Shown one piece after another: positions 26,948 to 35,362 of a DNA stretch of 64,000 bases (position 1 is its first letter; the number at the start of each line of letters is the position of its first letter). The notes under the pieces were generated by a model that saw only the letters and a list, made by a program, of their open reading frames with translations, searched no databases and had not been told where the DNA came from. Location of the stretch: the NCBI RefSeq assembly GCF_041262165.1, contig NZ_JBGCBY010000036.1:1-64000 (forward strand). The letters run 5' to 3'. The DNA comes from Streptacidiphilus sp041262165. GTDB lineage: Bacteria > Actinomycetota > Actinomycetes > Streptomycetales > Streptomycetaceae. A program made the translations under genes and the position numbers.

Positions 26948-29224
26948 TCAGCCTCCTCTCAGCCTATGGTCAAGCGCCGTGTGCCTGCGACCTGCGGAAA
27001 CGGAACGCACTGCCTGGGCCAGGGCTCGGCGGGACCCCACCAGCACCACCAGCTTCTTCGCTCGGGTCACCGCGGTGTAGAGCAGGTTCCGCTGGAGCAT
27101 CATCCAGGCGCTGGTGGTGACGGGGATCACCACGCAGGGGTACTCGCTGCCCTGCGAGCGGTGGATCGTCACCGCGTAGGCATGCGCGAGCTCGTCCAGC
27201 TCGTCGAAGTCGTAGGGCACCTCCTCGTCCTCGTCGGTGAGCACGGTGAGGCGCTGCTCCTCCAGGTTGATCGAGGTCACTACTCCGACCGTGCCGTTGA
27301 AGACGCCATTGGCGCCCTTGTCGTAGTTGTTCCGGATCTGGGTGACCTTGTCGCCGACCCGGAAGGTACGGCCGCCGAAGCGGCGCTCGGGCAGATCGGG
27401 GCGGGCCGGGGTGACGGCGGCCTGGAGCAGGGCGTTGAGGTTGCCCGCGCCCGCCGGCCCGCGGTGCATCGGGGCGAGGACCTGCACGTCGCGGCGCGGA
27501 TTGAGGCCGAACCTGGCCGGGATGCGCCGGGCGACGACGTCCACGGTGAGCCCGGCCGCCAGCTCTGCGTCCTCCTCGGGGAAGAGGAAGAAGTCGGCCA
27601 GGCCCTCGGTGATCGGGGGGACGCCCTCGTTGATCCGGTGGGCGTTGGTGACCACGCCGGACTGCTGCGCCTGGCGGAAGATCCGGGTGAGCCGGACGGC
27701 GGGCACCGGGCTGCCGGGGGCGAGCAGGTCCCGCAGCACCTCGCCGGCGCCGACCGAGGGCAGCTGGTCCACGTCGCCCACCAGCAGCAGGTGCGCGCCC
27801 GGCGCGACGGCCTTGACCAGCTTGTTGGCCAGCAGCAGGTCCAGCATGGAGGCCTCGTCCACCACGACCAGGTCGGCGTCCAGCGGCCGGTCCCGGTCGT
27901 AGGCGGCGTCGCCGCCGGGCTTCAGCTCCAGCAGGCGGTGCACGGTGGACGCCTCACAGCCGGTCAGCTCGGCGAGGCGCTTGGCGGCCCGTCCGGTCGG
28001 GGCGGCGAGGACGATCTTCGCCTTGCGGGCCCGGGCCAGGGTGACGATGGAGCGGACGGTGAAGGACTTGCCGCAGCCGGGGCCGCCGGTGAGCACCGCG
28101 ACACGTTCGGTCAGCGCCAGCTTGACCGACTGCTCCTGCTCGGGGGCGAGCTCCGCCCCGGTCTGACCCTTCAGCCAGGTGAGAGCCCTGTCCCAGTCGA
28201 CCGTGGCGAAGGCGGAGAGCCGGTCCTCCGGCCCCTTGAGCAGGCGCAGCAGCTGGTTGGCGAGGGAGATCTCAGCGCGGTGGAAGGGGACCAGGTAGAC
28301 CGCGGCGACGCGCTCGCCGGTGGTGGTGTCACTGGCGGTGCTGTGCTCTGCGGGGAGCTCTTCGCGGACCACGCCCTCCTCGGTGACCAGCTCGGCCAGG
28401 CACTCGATGACCAGGCCGATCTCGACGGCGAGGAGCTTGACCGCGTCCGAGATGAGCTGTTCCTCGGGGAGGAAGCAGTGGCCCTGGTCGGCGCTCTGGG
28501 AGAGGGCGTACTGGAGCCCGGCCTTGACCCGCTGCGGGCTGTCGTGCGGGATGCCGACCGCCTGGGCAATGCGGTCGGCGGTGAGGAAGCCGATGCCCCA
28601 CACGTCGGCGGCGAGCCGGTAGGGCTCGTTCTTCACGACGGAGATGGAGCCGTCGCCGTAGTTCTTGTAGATCCGCACGGCGAGGGAGGTGGAGACGCCG
28701 ACACTCTGCAGGAAGATCATGACCTCCTTGATCGCCTTCTGCTCCTCCCAGGCGGCAGCGATCAGCTTGGTGCGCTTGGGGCCCAGCTTGTGGACCTCGA
28801 TCAGCCGCTCCGGCTGCTGCTCGATCACCTCGAGCGTCTCGGTGCCGAAGTGGTCGACGATGCGCTCGGCAAGGCGCGGGCCGATGCCCTTGATCAGTCC
28901 GGACCCGAGGTAGCGGCGGATGCCCTGGACCGTGGCGGGCAGGACGGTGGTGTAGTTCTCGACGGTGAACTGCTTGCCGTACTGCGGGTGGTTGCCCCAA
29001 CGGCCGTGCAGCCGCAGGCTCTCGCCGGGCTGGGCGCCGAGCAGCGCGCCGACGACGGTCAGCAGGTCGTTCGAGCCGCGGCCGGTGTCGACCCGCGCGA
29101 CGGTGTAGCCGGTCTCCTCGTTGGCATAGGTGATCCGCTCCAGTACCCCCTCGACGACCGCGAGTTGGATCTGCGGGGCCTGCCCGGGCGCCTGCTGGGA
29201 CACGCGCTGCGGCCCTGCTGCCAT
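26948..29224 (-). CDS. recD2: RecD2-like ATP-dependent DNA helicase
   Basis: A 758-residue SF1B 5'-3' helicase of the RecD2/TraA type, acting in DNA repair without RecBC. N-terminal part: VEGVLERITYANEETGYTVARV (OB-like), then tandem helix-hairpin-helix segments (GIGPRLAERIVDHFG). Helicase motifs: I GGPGCGKSFTVRSIV near residue 378, Ia APTGRAAKRL, II LVVVDEASMLDL, III LLLVGDVDQLPSVG, and V/VI YAVTIHRSQGSEYPCVVIP and LLYTAVTRAKKLVVLVG. ATG 29224 has GGAAGGGGG upstream. Confidence 0.95.
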   Translation of the reverse strand: MAAGPQRVSQQAPGQAPQIQLAVVEGVLERITYANEETGYTVARVDTGRGSNDLLTVVGALLGAQPGESLRLHGRWGNHPQYGKQFTVENYTTVLPATVQGIRRYLGSGLIKGIGPRLAERIVDHFGTETLEVIEQQPERLIEVHKLGPKRTKLIAAAWEEQKAIKEVMIFLQSVGVSTSLAVRIYKNYGDGSISVVKNEPYRLAADVWGIGFLTADRIAQAVGIPHDSPQRVKAGLQYALSQSADQGHCFLPEEQLISDAVKLLAVEIGLVIECLAELVTEEGVVREELPAEHSTASDTTTGERVAAVYLVPFHRAEISLANQLLRLLKGPEDRLSAFATVDWDRALTWLKGQTGAELAPEQEQSVKLALTERVAVLTGGPGCGKSFTVRSIVTLARARKAKIVLAAPTGRAAKRLAELTGCEASTVHRLLELKPGGDAAYDRDRPLDADLVVVDEASMLDLLLANKLVKAVAPGAHLLLVGDVDQLPSVGAGEVLRDLLAPGSPVPAVRLTRIFRQAQQSGVVTNAHRINEGVPPITEGLADFFLFPEEDAELAAGLTVDVVARRIPARFGLNPRRDVQVLAPMHRGPAGAGNLNALLQAAVTPARPDLPERRFGGRTFRVGDKVTQIRNNYDKGANGVFNGTVGVVTSINLEEQRLTVLTDEDEEVPYDFDELDELAHAYAVTIHRSQGSEYPCVVIPVTTSAWMMLQRNLLYTAVTRAKKLVVLVGSRRALAQAVRSVSAGRRHTALDHRLRGG

Positions 29225-29307
29225 GCCCGCACCCCCTTCCGCGGCTTGTCGTGTGCTCGAACCGTACCGCCGAGGTCCGACAGGCGCGGAAGGCCGCCTG
29301 TTGCGAC

Positions 29308-29345
29308 GATCGAATGGTTATCGAACATGATCGAAAACGACCGAA
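29308..29345. promoter_or_regulatory. Four helically phased GATCGAA-like heptamers
   Basis: GATCGAA (29308), TATCGAA (29319), GATCGAA (29329) and GACCGAA (29339) start 11, 10 and 10 bp apart, so all face one side of the helix. They lie in an AT-rich stretch between the recD2 start and the VOC gene. Probably a cooperative repressor site; the regulator is unknown. Confidence 0.5.
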
Positions 29346-29489
29346 ATAATTTCTTTGCGCTTCTCCGGTCCGCAGGCCCTGGAATTGTCAGTGGCGAGCG
29401 CAAGACTGTGAACCGCACCTGAAGGACGGCCCGGTCCGCCCGGCCCGGGTCCGCGCACACCCACCGCACTCACTCCACAGGAGCACACC

Positions 29490-30257
29490 ATGCTCAGCAC
29501 CTCGTTCGTCCCGGGCTCCCCGACCTGGATCGACATCGCCATCCCGGAGACCGCCGCGACCAGCGCGTTCTACGGCGAGCTGTTCGGCTGGGAGTCCGTC
29601 TCGGCCGGGCCCGACGCGGGCGGCTACGGCTTCTTCAACCTCCAGGGCGACATGGCCGGCGGCTTCGGGCCGCAGATGGAGGAGGGGGCGTCCTCCGCCT
29701 GGATGGTGTACTTCGGCACGACCGACGCCGACGCCACCACCAAGTCCGCCGAGCAGGCCGGCGGCACCGTCCGCTCCGCCGTGTTCGACGTCATGACCTC
29801 GGGCCGGATGGCCCAGCTCACGGACCCGACCGGCGGGGAGTTCGCGCTCTGGCAGCCCATCGAGCACACCGGCCTGAAGGCCGTGAACGTCCCCGGGAGC
29901 CTCGCCTGGGTCGAGCTCCACACCGGCGACGTAGCCGCCGCCCGTGCGTTCTACACCTCGATCCTCGGCTGGACCGCCACCGACCAGGACATGGGCGAGT
30001 TCACCTACACGGTCCTCTCCACCGGCGGCGAGGAGGACTCGTTCGGCGGTCTGATGCCGGCCATGGACGGCGAGCCCCCGCACTGGCAGCCGTACTTCGA
30101 GGTCGCCGACTGCGACGCCACCGTGGCCAAGCTCCTGCGGCTCGGCGGCAAGGTCACCCACCCCGCGCAGAGCGCACCCGGCATCGGCCGGATGGCAGCG
30201 GCCACCGACCCGAACGGCGCGCCGTTCTCGGTGATCACCAGCGAGGTCCCCAGTTGA
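29490..30257 (+). CDS. VOC family (glyoxalase-like) protein, two domains
   Basis: A 255-residue protein made of two vicinal-oxygen-chelate units. The first starts at SPTWIDIAIPETAATSAFYGELFGWE, the second at SLAWVELHTGDVAAARAFYTSILGWT; each ends with TDPTGGEFALWQP or TDPNGAPFSVIT. It resembles the mycobacterial CFP30B type. Possible metal ligands are present, but no reaction can be assigned. ACAGGAG precedes ATG 29490. A phased repeat array lies upstream. Confidence 0.88.
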   Translation: MLSTSFVPGSPTWIDIAIPETAATSAFYGELFGWESVSAGPDAGGYGFFNLQGDMAGGFGPQMEEGASSAWMVYFGTTDADATTKSAEQAGGTVRSAVFDVMTSGRMAQLTDPTGGEFALWQPIEHTGLKAVNVPGSLAWVELHTGDVAAARAFYTSILGWTATDQDMGEFTYTVLSTGGEEDSFGGLMPAMDGEPPHWQPYFEVADCDATVAKLLRLGGKVTHPAQSAPGIGRMAAATDPNGAPFSVITSEVPS

Positions 30258-30306
30258 GCCGGAGCCACTGAGCCGGAGCCACCGGCCCGGATCGGGAAGA
30301 AGCCCG

Positions 30307-30365
30307 GGTGGGGCGCTGTTGTGGGTTGTCAGCCAAACGTAGAGCCAGACCCACAGCGCCCCACC
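30307..30365 (+). promoter_or_regulatory. Long hairpin just before the gpx ribosome binding site
   Basis: GGTGGGGCGCTG (30307-30318) pairs perfectly with CAGCGCCCCACC (30354-30365); an inner GTGGGT/ACCCAC pairing extends it. It ends 3 nt before the GGAGGT of gpx and 50 nt after the VOC stop. It may be a terminator with read-through or a translational control element. Confidence 0.5.
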
Positions 30366-30381
30366 ACGGAGGTAGTGCCCG

Positions 30382-30870
30382 ATGAGCCTGTACGACATCC
30401 CGCTGCGCACCCTGTCCGACGAGCCGACGTCCCTGGGCGCCTACAAGGGCAAGGCCGTGCTGCTGGTGAACGTCGCCTCCAAGTGCGGTCTCACTCCCCA
30501 GTACGCGGGCCTGGAGCGGCTTCAGCAGCAGTACGCCCAGCGCGGGTTCACCGTGCTCGGCGTGCCCAGCAACCAGTTCGGCGGACAGGAGCCGGGCAGC
30601 GCCGAGGAGATCGAGACCTTCTGCTCGACCACCTACGGCGTCTCCTTCCCGCTGCTGGAGAAGCTCGACGTGAACGGCGAGGCGCGGCACCCGCTCTATG
30701 CGGAGCTGACCCAGGTTGCTGACGCCGCCGGCGAGGCCGGTGACATCCAGTGGAACTTCGAGAAGTTCCTGCTCTCGCCGCAGGGTGAGGTCGTCGGCCG
30801 CTTCCGTCCGCGCACCGAGCCCGAGGCCGACGAGGTCGTCGCGGCGATCGAGGCGCAGCTTCCGGCCTGA
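30382..30870 (+). CDS. Cysteine-type glutathione peroxidase
   Basis: A 162-residue thiol peroxidase. The catalytic Cys is residue 35 in VNVASKCGLTPQY, with the Gln in PSNQFGGQEPG and the Trp in QWNFEKFLL completing the catalytic set. A second Cys in IETFCSTTYGVSF is the likely resolving Cys, so thioredoxin is probably the reductant; actinomycetes use mycothiol rather than glutathione. ATG 30382 has GGAGGT upstream. A long hairpin precedes the ribosome binding site. Confidence 0.94.
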   Translation: MSLYDIPLRTLSDEPTSLGAYKGKAVLLVNVASKCGLTPQYAGLERLQQQYAQRGFTVLGVPSNQFGGQEPGSAEEIETFCSTTYGVSFPLLEKLDVNGEARHPLYAELTQVADAAGEAGDIQWNFEKFLLSPQGEVVGRFRPRTEPEADEVVAAIEAQLPA

Positions 30871-30921
30871 CCCGCATTCCCGCCCGACAGGTCGTTCCGG
30901 GCGCGCCGTAGGGTGGCGATC

Positions 30922-31377
30922 ATGACGGATCACACCTTCCGGCGGGCCACGGTCGATGACCTTCCCGCGATCGTCGCGATGCTCGCCGAGGACTCGCTCG
31001 GCGCGGGGCGGGAGACCCCCGACGACCTGACGCCGTATCTCGCCGCCTTCGAACGCGTCGCCGCCGACCCCAACCAGCACCTGATCGTCGCCGATCGGGA
31101 CGGCACGGCAGTCGGCACGCTCCAGCTCACGTTGATTCCCGGCCTCTCGAGGACGGGCGCGACCCGCACCCTGATCGAGGCGGTGCGGGTCAGCTCCGCG
31201 GAGCGCGGTAACGGGCTCGGCACCCTGCTGATCGAGCGCGCGATCGAGGAGTCACGCCGTCTGGGGGCGGATCTGGTCCAGCTCACCTCGGACGCGAGCC
31301 GGGTGGACGCCCACCGCTTCTACGAGCGGCTCGGCTTCACCGGGTCGCACGTGGGGTTCAAGCTCAACCTGCGCTAG
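30922..31377 (+). CDS. GNAT family N-acetyltransferase
   Basis: A 151-residue acetyltransferase: FRRATVDDLPAIVAMLAED start, GTLQLTLIPGLSRTG beta strands, EAVRVSSAERGNGLGTLLIERAIEESRRLG with the acetyl-CoA-binding RGNGLG loop, and HRFYERLGFTGSHVGFKL end. ATG 30922; GTG 30913 also in frame. The 3' end overlaps the convergent DUF2218 gene by 14 nt. Substrate unknown. Confidence 0.9.
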   Translation: MTDHTFRRATVDDLPAIVAMLAEDSLGAGRETPDDLTPYLAAFERVAADPNQHLIVADRDGTAVGTLQLTLIPGLSRTGATRTLIEAVRVSSAERGNGLGTLLIERAIEESRRLGADLVQLTSDASRVDAHRFYERLGFTGSHVGFKLNLR

Positions 31378-31708
31378 CAGCCTCCTCGGCGTCGTTGCGC
31401 TGGACGGTACCGGGGCTGCCGTTGTCGCGGTGCCACTCGGCGACGAGTTCGTCCTTGGCGCCGAAGCGCACCAGGTGGCGGCCGACGACGTCCTCCAGCC
31501 GGTCGAGGTCGTCGGCCTCGCCCTCGACGGCGAGCAGGAGCAGGCCGGGCTCGGCGTTGACGGTCGCCGTGCCCGCCGAGAAGGTCAGGCTGGCCTGCCC
31601 GGTCTGCTCGTCCCAGCTGCCCTCGACCTTGCGGCCGAGGTGCGCGGCGAGTTGCTTGGCGTAGCGGTGCGGGCGGTCGGTGATGACGCGGGCTTCGGAC
31701 CGGGGCAT
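31364..31708 (-). CDS. DUF2218 family protein
   Basis: A 114-residue protein matching the DUF2218 pattern: RVITDRPHRYAKQLAAHLGRKVEGSWDEQTGQASLTFSAG, later LEDVVGRHLVRFGAKDELVAEWHRD. In actinobacteria DUF2218 genes often sit beside siderophore or iron-uptake functions. GGAG precedes ATG 31708. An iron-box-like palindrome lies at 31949-31967, separated from this gene by the MITE-like element. The molecular role is unknown. Confidence 0.85.
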   Translation of the reverse strand: MPRSEARVITDRPHRYAKQLAAHLGRKVEGSWDEQTGQASLTFSAGTATVNAEPGLLLLAVEGEADDLDRLEDVVGRHLVRFGAKDELVAEWHRDNGSPGTVQRNDAEEAASAG

Positions 31709-31762
31709 GGGTCTCCTCCAGGGACGGCGGGAGTCAGCTGAGGCAGACTCGATGCTGACTTA

Positions 31763-31948
31763 GACCGACCGGCAAATGGAGGGCGGCGTCGCGGGCAAGG
31801 GGGCACCTCCCGCCCGAAGGGTGGGGGAGGCTCTCGCCCAGACGGCTTCTCCTCAGTCGCCAGGGCTCCGCCATGGCTCCTTCGTCGGCACCGCCTGGAC
31901 TCGGCCCTCGACCCGCTCCTTATCCCACCCTCCATTTGCCGGTCGGTC
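31763..31948. mobile_element. 186-bp MITE-like element with 21-bp terminal inverted repeats
   Basis: The left end GACCGACCGGCAAATGG... (31763-31783) and the right end (31928-31948) are perfect 21-bp inverted repeats. Both ends are flanked by TTA (31760-31762, 31949-31951), a likely 3-bp target duplication. The inside has no transposase, but holds a hairpin-forming stretch (31803-31832, CACCTCCCGCCCGAAGGG...) resembling repeats common between Streptomyces genes. Non-autonomous element moved by an unknown transposase. Confidence 0.7.
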
Positions 31949-31967
31949 TTAGGCAAGCCTAACGGAA
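31949..31967. promoter_or_regulatory. Iron box (DmdR/IdeR-like)
   Basis: TTAGGCAAGCCTAACGGAA agrees at 14 of 19 positions with the consensus TTAGGTTAGGCTAACCTAA. It touches the right end of the MITE-like element. Without the element it would lie about 51 bp before the DUF2218 start. The MarR gene on the other side (32065) is another possible target. Confidence 0.55.
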
Positions 31968-32064
31968 AATATGAGTCTGGCTCCTTATTTTTCACGGCCG
32001 TGTCACTGCCGGAGCGCTCGCGACCGATAACCTGGCCGTCCACCGCCGTACGCAGGAGACTCCC

Positions 32065-32568
32065 GTGACAGCCCCGAACCCGGCCCCCGTCCCTGCCGAG
32101 GTCGAGCTTGCCGATGCCGTCCTGCGCGTGGCGAAGCGCATCCGCAGGGGCACCTTCACCCGGCTGTCCCCGTTCGGCATCACCCCTTCTCAGGGGCGCG
32201 CACTGGAGGTGCTCGCGCGGGGTTCGCACCATGGCGGGCGCATGATCCGGCTGAACCAGCTGGCCGAACGGCTGCACATCGCCCCTCGTTCGGTGACGAC
32301 CGTGGTGGACGCGCTGGAGGCGGCCGGGTTGGTTGCCCGGGTCCAGGACCCGGAGGATCGCCGGGCCATTCTGCTGCGGCTGACCGAAGCGGGCGAGCGG
32401 ATGGTCGCCCAGATCGGCCGAGTCCGTCAGGAGGTCGCCGAGGAGTACTTCGGGCCGGTCAGCCCCGGGGACCGGGCGGCGCTGCTGCGACTGCTCCGGT
32501 CGACGGACGAGGCATTCGAGCGGGCTCATCCCTATCCGCATCACCATGGCGGCGACGCCCGGGCGTGA
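32065..32568 (+). CDS. MarR family transcriptional regulator
   Basis: A 167-residue winged-helix regulator. FTRLSPFGITPSQGRALEVLAR, then MIRLNQLAERLHIAPRSVTTVVDALEAAGLVARVQDPEDRRAILLRLTEAGE is the complete HTH-wing region. The C-terminus is His-rich (HPYPHHHGGDARA), which could bind metal. GTG 32065 with AGGAG upstream. Its last 110 nt overlap the convergent EamA transporter gene, so the two mRNAs can pair. Confidence 0.92.
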   Translation: MTAPNPAPVPAEVELADAVLRVAKRIRRGTFTRLSPFGITPSQGRALEVLARGSHHGGRMIRLNQLAERLHIAPRSVTTVVDALEAAGLVARVQDPEDRRAILLRLTEAGERMVAQIGRVRQEVAEEYFGPVSPGDRAALLRLLRSTDEAFERAHPYPHHHGGDARA

Positions 32569-33442
32569 CCGAGGCGAGGCCGATGCCGGCCACCACCAGC
32601 ACTGCGGCGCCGCCGGCCATCGGCGTCACCGGTTCGCCGAGCAGCAGCCAGGCCGCGGACATCCCGAACAGTGGCACCAGCAGGGAGAACGGTGCGACGA
32701 CCGAGGCGTCGTGATGCCGCATCAGATATCCCCAGGCGCCGAAGCCGAACAGGGTCGCGCCCCAGGCCACGTAGAGCAGCGCGCCGATCCCGGCCGGGCT
32801 CAGTGACCGCAGCGCGGCCAGGTCCGCCCGGCTCCCCTCGAACACCAGCGAGAGCAGCAGCAGCGGGACCGGCGGGACGGCGCTGACCCACACCATCCAG
32901 CGGAACACGTCCGGCGGGGCGGCCCTACGGGTGAGCACATTGGACAGGCCCCAGGCGACGGCGGCCGCGACGACCAGTGCGAACGCCCCCAGCGGCCCGC
33001 TGCCGCCCTGGTCGACCGCCGCCAGCACAATGCCGACCGCACCGATCCCGAGTCCCAGCAGCCGCCGTCGACCCGGCCTCTCGCCGAGCAGCAGGGCGGC
33101 GAAGACCGCCGTGAACACCGCCTGGCTCTGCAGCACCAGCGAGCTCAGCCCGGCCGGCATCCCGGCGTGCATGCCGATGAAGAGCAACCCGAACTTCACC
33201 ACGCCCAACACCACTCCAACTGCGACCACCCACTTCCATGCGACGCGCGGCGGTCCGACGAAGAAGATCGCCGGGACCGCCGCCACGGCGAACCGCAGAG
33301 CGGAGAACAGCAGCGGCGGGAAGTGGGCCAGCCCGACGTCGATGACGACGAAATTGACTCCCCAGACGGCGGCGACGGCCACGGCCAGGGCGAGATGACG
33401 AGGCGGCAGTCCAGCGGGTGTCCTCGGGAGGGTCTTGGGCAT
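32459..33442 (-). CDS. EamA/DMT family transporter
   Basis: A 327-residue exporter of the drug/metabolite transporter superfamily with ten predicted helices in two EamA repeats: VAAVWGVNFVVIDVGLAHFPPLLFSALRF at the start, and LVVAAAVAWGLSNVLTRRA opening the second. It resembles RhtA/YedA-type amino acid or metabolite exporters. The C-terminal ~35 residues (GRRRHGDADRDEP...) are hydrophilic and exist only because the frame runs into the MarR gene. ATG 33442. Confidence 0.92.
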   Translation of the reverse strand: MPKTLPRTPAGLPPRHLALAVAVAAVWGVNFVVIDVGLAHFPPLLFSALRFAVAAVPAIFFVGPPRVAWKWVVAVGVVLGVVKFGLLFIGMHAGMPAGLSSLVLQSQAVFTAVFAALLLGERPGRRRLLGLGIGAVGIVLAAVDQGGSGPLGAFALVVAAAVAWGLSNVLTRRAAPPDVFRWMVWVSAVPPVPLLLLSLVFEGSRADLAALRSLSPAGIGALLYVAWGATLFGFGAWGYLMRHHDASVVAPFSLLVPLFGMSAAWLLLGEPVTPMAGGAAVLVVAGIGLASVTPGRRRHGDADRDEPARMPRPSTGAVAAAPPGPRG

Positions 33443-33454
33443 GCAGCGAGCATG

Positions 33455-33560
33455 GCGCGCGGTAATACTTCAGTACCAGCAAATAGTTCTTCATCATTCT
33501 CTTTAGTGATACTGAATTATCTGACCAGGGAAGCCGTCACCCGCCTGCCCCGATCGGTGG
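33455..33560. promoter_or_regulatory. AT-rich divergent promoter with inverted repeats
   Basis: The spacer between EamA and the protease gene is unusually AT-rich for this genome. It contains ATACTTCAGTA (near 33464) and, inverted, ATACTGAATTA (near 33510), suggesting a repressor or Lrp-like site. Both genes start within about 80 bp of it. Confidence 0.4.
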
Positions 33561-33594
33561 CAATACTGTCCAACCTCGCGAAAAATCCGGTCAT

Positions 33595-34368
33595 ATGACG
33601 CATCGTTCCCTTCTGCTCGTCGTCCTCCTCAGCACCTGGACAGCACTCACCACCCTCTTCACCCCGACCACCTCCGCGCACGCCGCCCGGCCCGCCTCCA
33701 CCGCGTTCGGCGGCGTCGCCCGTGTCGGCGCGCTCTTCTCGTCATCCGGTGGCAGGCTCACCCACCACTTCTGCAGCGCCGCGGTGATCGACAGCCCCGG
33801 CCGCGACCTGGTGGTGACCGCCGCGCACTGCGCGGTCAGCCCGGGCCGGGGCCGGGCCAGGAGAGGCCTGGTCTTCGTCCCCGGCTACCACGACGGCGTC
33901 CGCCCCTACGGCGAGTGGGCGGTGAGCCGGGTGACCACCGACGTCCGATGGTCCGCCGAGGGCGATCCGGACTACGACGTCGCGTTCCTGACGACGGTTC
34001 CGATCGGCGGCGGCAGCCGGCGGGTGCAGGACGCGGTGGGCTCCGAGGCCATCGGCTTCAACCGGGCGCGCGGTGCCCGCGCCGTCGGCGTCGGCTATCC
34101 GAGCAGCAGCGAGCGCCCCGTCCACTGCCGCAGCACCCTGCGCCGCTACGGCGCCTCACAGCTGGAGTTCGACTGCCCCGGGATGCCGGGCGGCACCAGC
34201 GGCGGCCCCCTGCTCACCGGGACCGGCGCGACCGGCTCGGGGCGCGGCACCGTCGTCGGTACGATCGGCGGCTACCAGGCCGGAGGCGATACCGACGACA
34301 TCTCGTACTCCGCCTACTTCGGCTCCCGTATCGCGGCGGTCTACCGAACCGCCGTGCTCCAGGGGTGA
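33595..34368 (+). CDS. Secreted trypsin-like serine protease
   Basis: A 257-residue S1 family protease. The signal peptide MTHRSLLLVVLLSTWTALTT...TSAHA ends near residue 29. The catalytic triad is intact: His in VVTAAHCAV, Asp in PDYDVAFLT and Ser in PGGTSGGPLL. Cys pairs flank His and Ser (HFCSAAV/AHCAV; HCRST/FDCPG). No long pro-region as in S. griseus protease A/B, so it belongs to the shorter trypsin-like extracellular group. Confidence 0.92.
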   Translation: MTHRSLLLVVLLSTWTALTTLFTPTTSAHAARPASTAFGGVARVGALFSSSGGRLTHHFCSAAVIDSPGRDLVVTAAHCAVSPGRGRARRGLVFVPGYHDGVRPYGEWAVSRVTTDVRWSAEGDPDYDVAFLTTVPIGGGSRRVQDAVGSEAIGFNRARGARAVGVGYPSSSERPVHCRSTLRRYGASQLEFDCPGMPGGTSGGPLLTGTGATGSGRGTVVGTIGGYQAGGDTDDISYSAYFGSRIAAVYRTAVLQG

Positions 34369-34401
34369 GGCAGGCCGGTGACGAAGCCATAGCATCGCCG
34401 C

Positions 34402-35346
34402 ATGATGGATCTCGGGCGCCTGCGGGCGCTGCACGCGGTAGCGGTGCACGGTTCCGTGGGCGGAGCCGCCGCCGCGCTCGGCTACACGCCCTCCGCCATC
34501 TCCCAGCAGATCACCAAGCTGGAGCGGGAGACCCGGACCGCCCTGCTGGAGAAGCGCGGCCGGGGCATCGTGCTCACCGACGCCGCGCAGGACCTCGCCG
34601 CGACGGCGCAGCGGGTGCTGGCGCTGGTGGAACAGGCGGAGGTCTCCCTGGAGGAGCGCCGGGGCCAGGTCTCCGGACGCCTGTTCCTCGCCGCCTTCGC
34701 GACCGCCGCGCGCGGACTGCTTCCCGGCGTGCTGGCTGACCTCTCCCACCGGCATCCGGACCTGGAGCTGCGGCTGCTGGAGAGTGACCCCTACCTCATG
34801 GCCGACCTGGTCGCGCGGGGCGAGGTCGACCTCGCGGTGGTGCAGGACTGGCCGAACACCCCGCTGGCCGTTCCCGAGGGCGTCGCCAGGCTCTCTCTCG
34901 GCGAGGACCCCGTGGACGTCCTGCTGCCCGCCGACGACCCGCTCGCCGCGCTGCCCGAGCTGTCGGTACGGGACCTCGTCGGGCAGCGCTGGGTCAGCGT
35001 GCCGCCGGGGAACATCTGCCACGACTGGCTGGTCCGGACCATGCGCGAGGCCGGGGAGGAGCCGGACATCCGCTATCAGGTCGCCGAGTTCGAGACCCAG
35101 ATCGCGCTGATCGCGGCCGGTCTCGGCGCGGGCCTGATCCCCCGCCTGGGGCGGGGCGCACTGCCGCCGGGCGTGGTGGCACGGCCGGTACGGCCGGAGC
35201 CGACGCGGCGGGTGTTCGCCCTCTGGCGGCAGCACGCGTCACGTCGCCCCGCCATCGAGGCGACACTCGCCGCGCTCCGACGCCACTGGCCGCAGCGCGA
35301 GGCCGCGCCGGAGCCGCTGGACCCTCTGGAGCAGCCGGAGTCGTAG
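34402..35346 (+). CDS. LysR family transcriptional regulator
   Basis: A 314-residue LTTR: the N-terminal HTH MDLGRLRALHAVAVHGSVGGAAAALGYTPSAISQQITKLERETRTALLEKRGRG is complete, and a periplasmic-binding-protein-like effector domain follows from about residue 92. ATG 34402 or 34405. Usual LysR targets lie next door and divergent, but the protease is upstream in the same direction and the ZIP gene is convergent, so the target is not evident. Confidence 0.92.
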   Translation: MMDLGRLRALHAVAVHGSVGGAAAALGYTPSAISQQITKLERETRTALLEKRGRGIVLTDAAQDLAATAQRVLALVEQAEVSLEERRGQVSGRLFLAAFATAARGLLPGVLADLSHRHPDLELRLLESDPYLMADLVARGEVDLAVVQDWPNTPLAVPEGVARLSLGEDPVDVLLPADDPLAALPELSVRDLVGQRWVSVPPGNICHDWLVRTMREAGEEPDIRYQVAEFETQIALIAAGLGAGLIPRLGRGALPPGVVARPVRPEPTRRVFALWRQHASRRPAIEATLAALRRHWPQREAAPEPLDPLEQPES

Positions 35347-35362
35347 GGCGCGGGCTGAGCCG

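Noticed and set aside
26897..29422. 841-codon plus-strand frame opposite recD2
   Set aside because: Antisense to all helicase motifs; no ribosome binding site or family.
31800..31835. GC-rich repeat as a possible CRISPR or terminator unit
   Set aside because: There is a single copy, no spacers or cas genes, and it lies inside the element with terminal repeats; it is better seen as part of that element.
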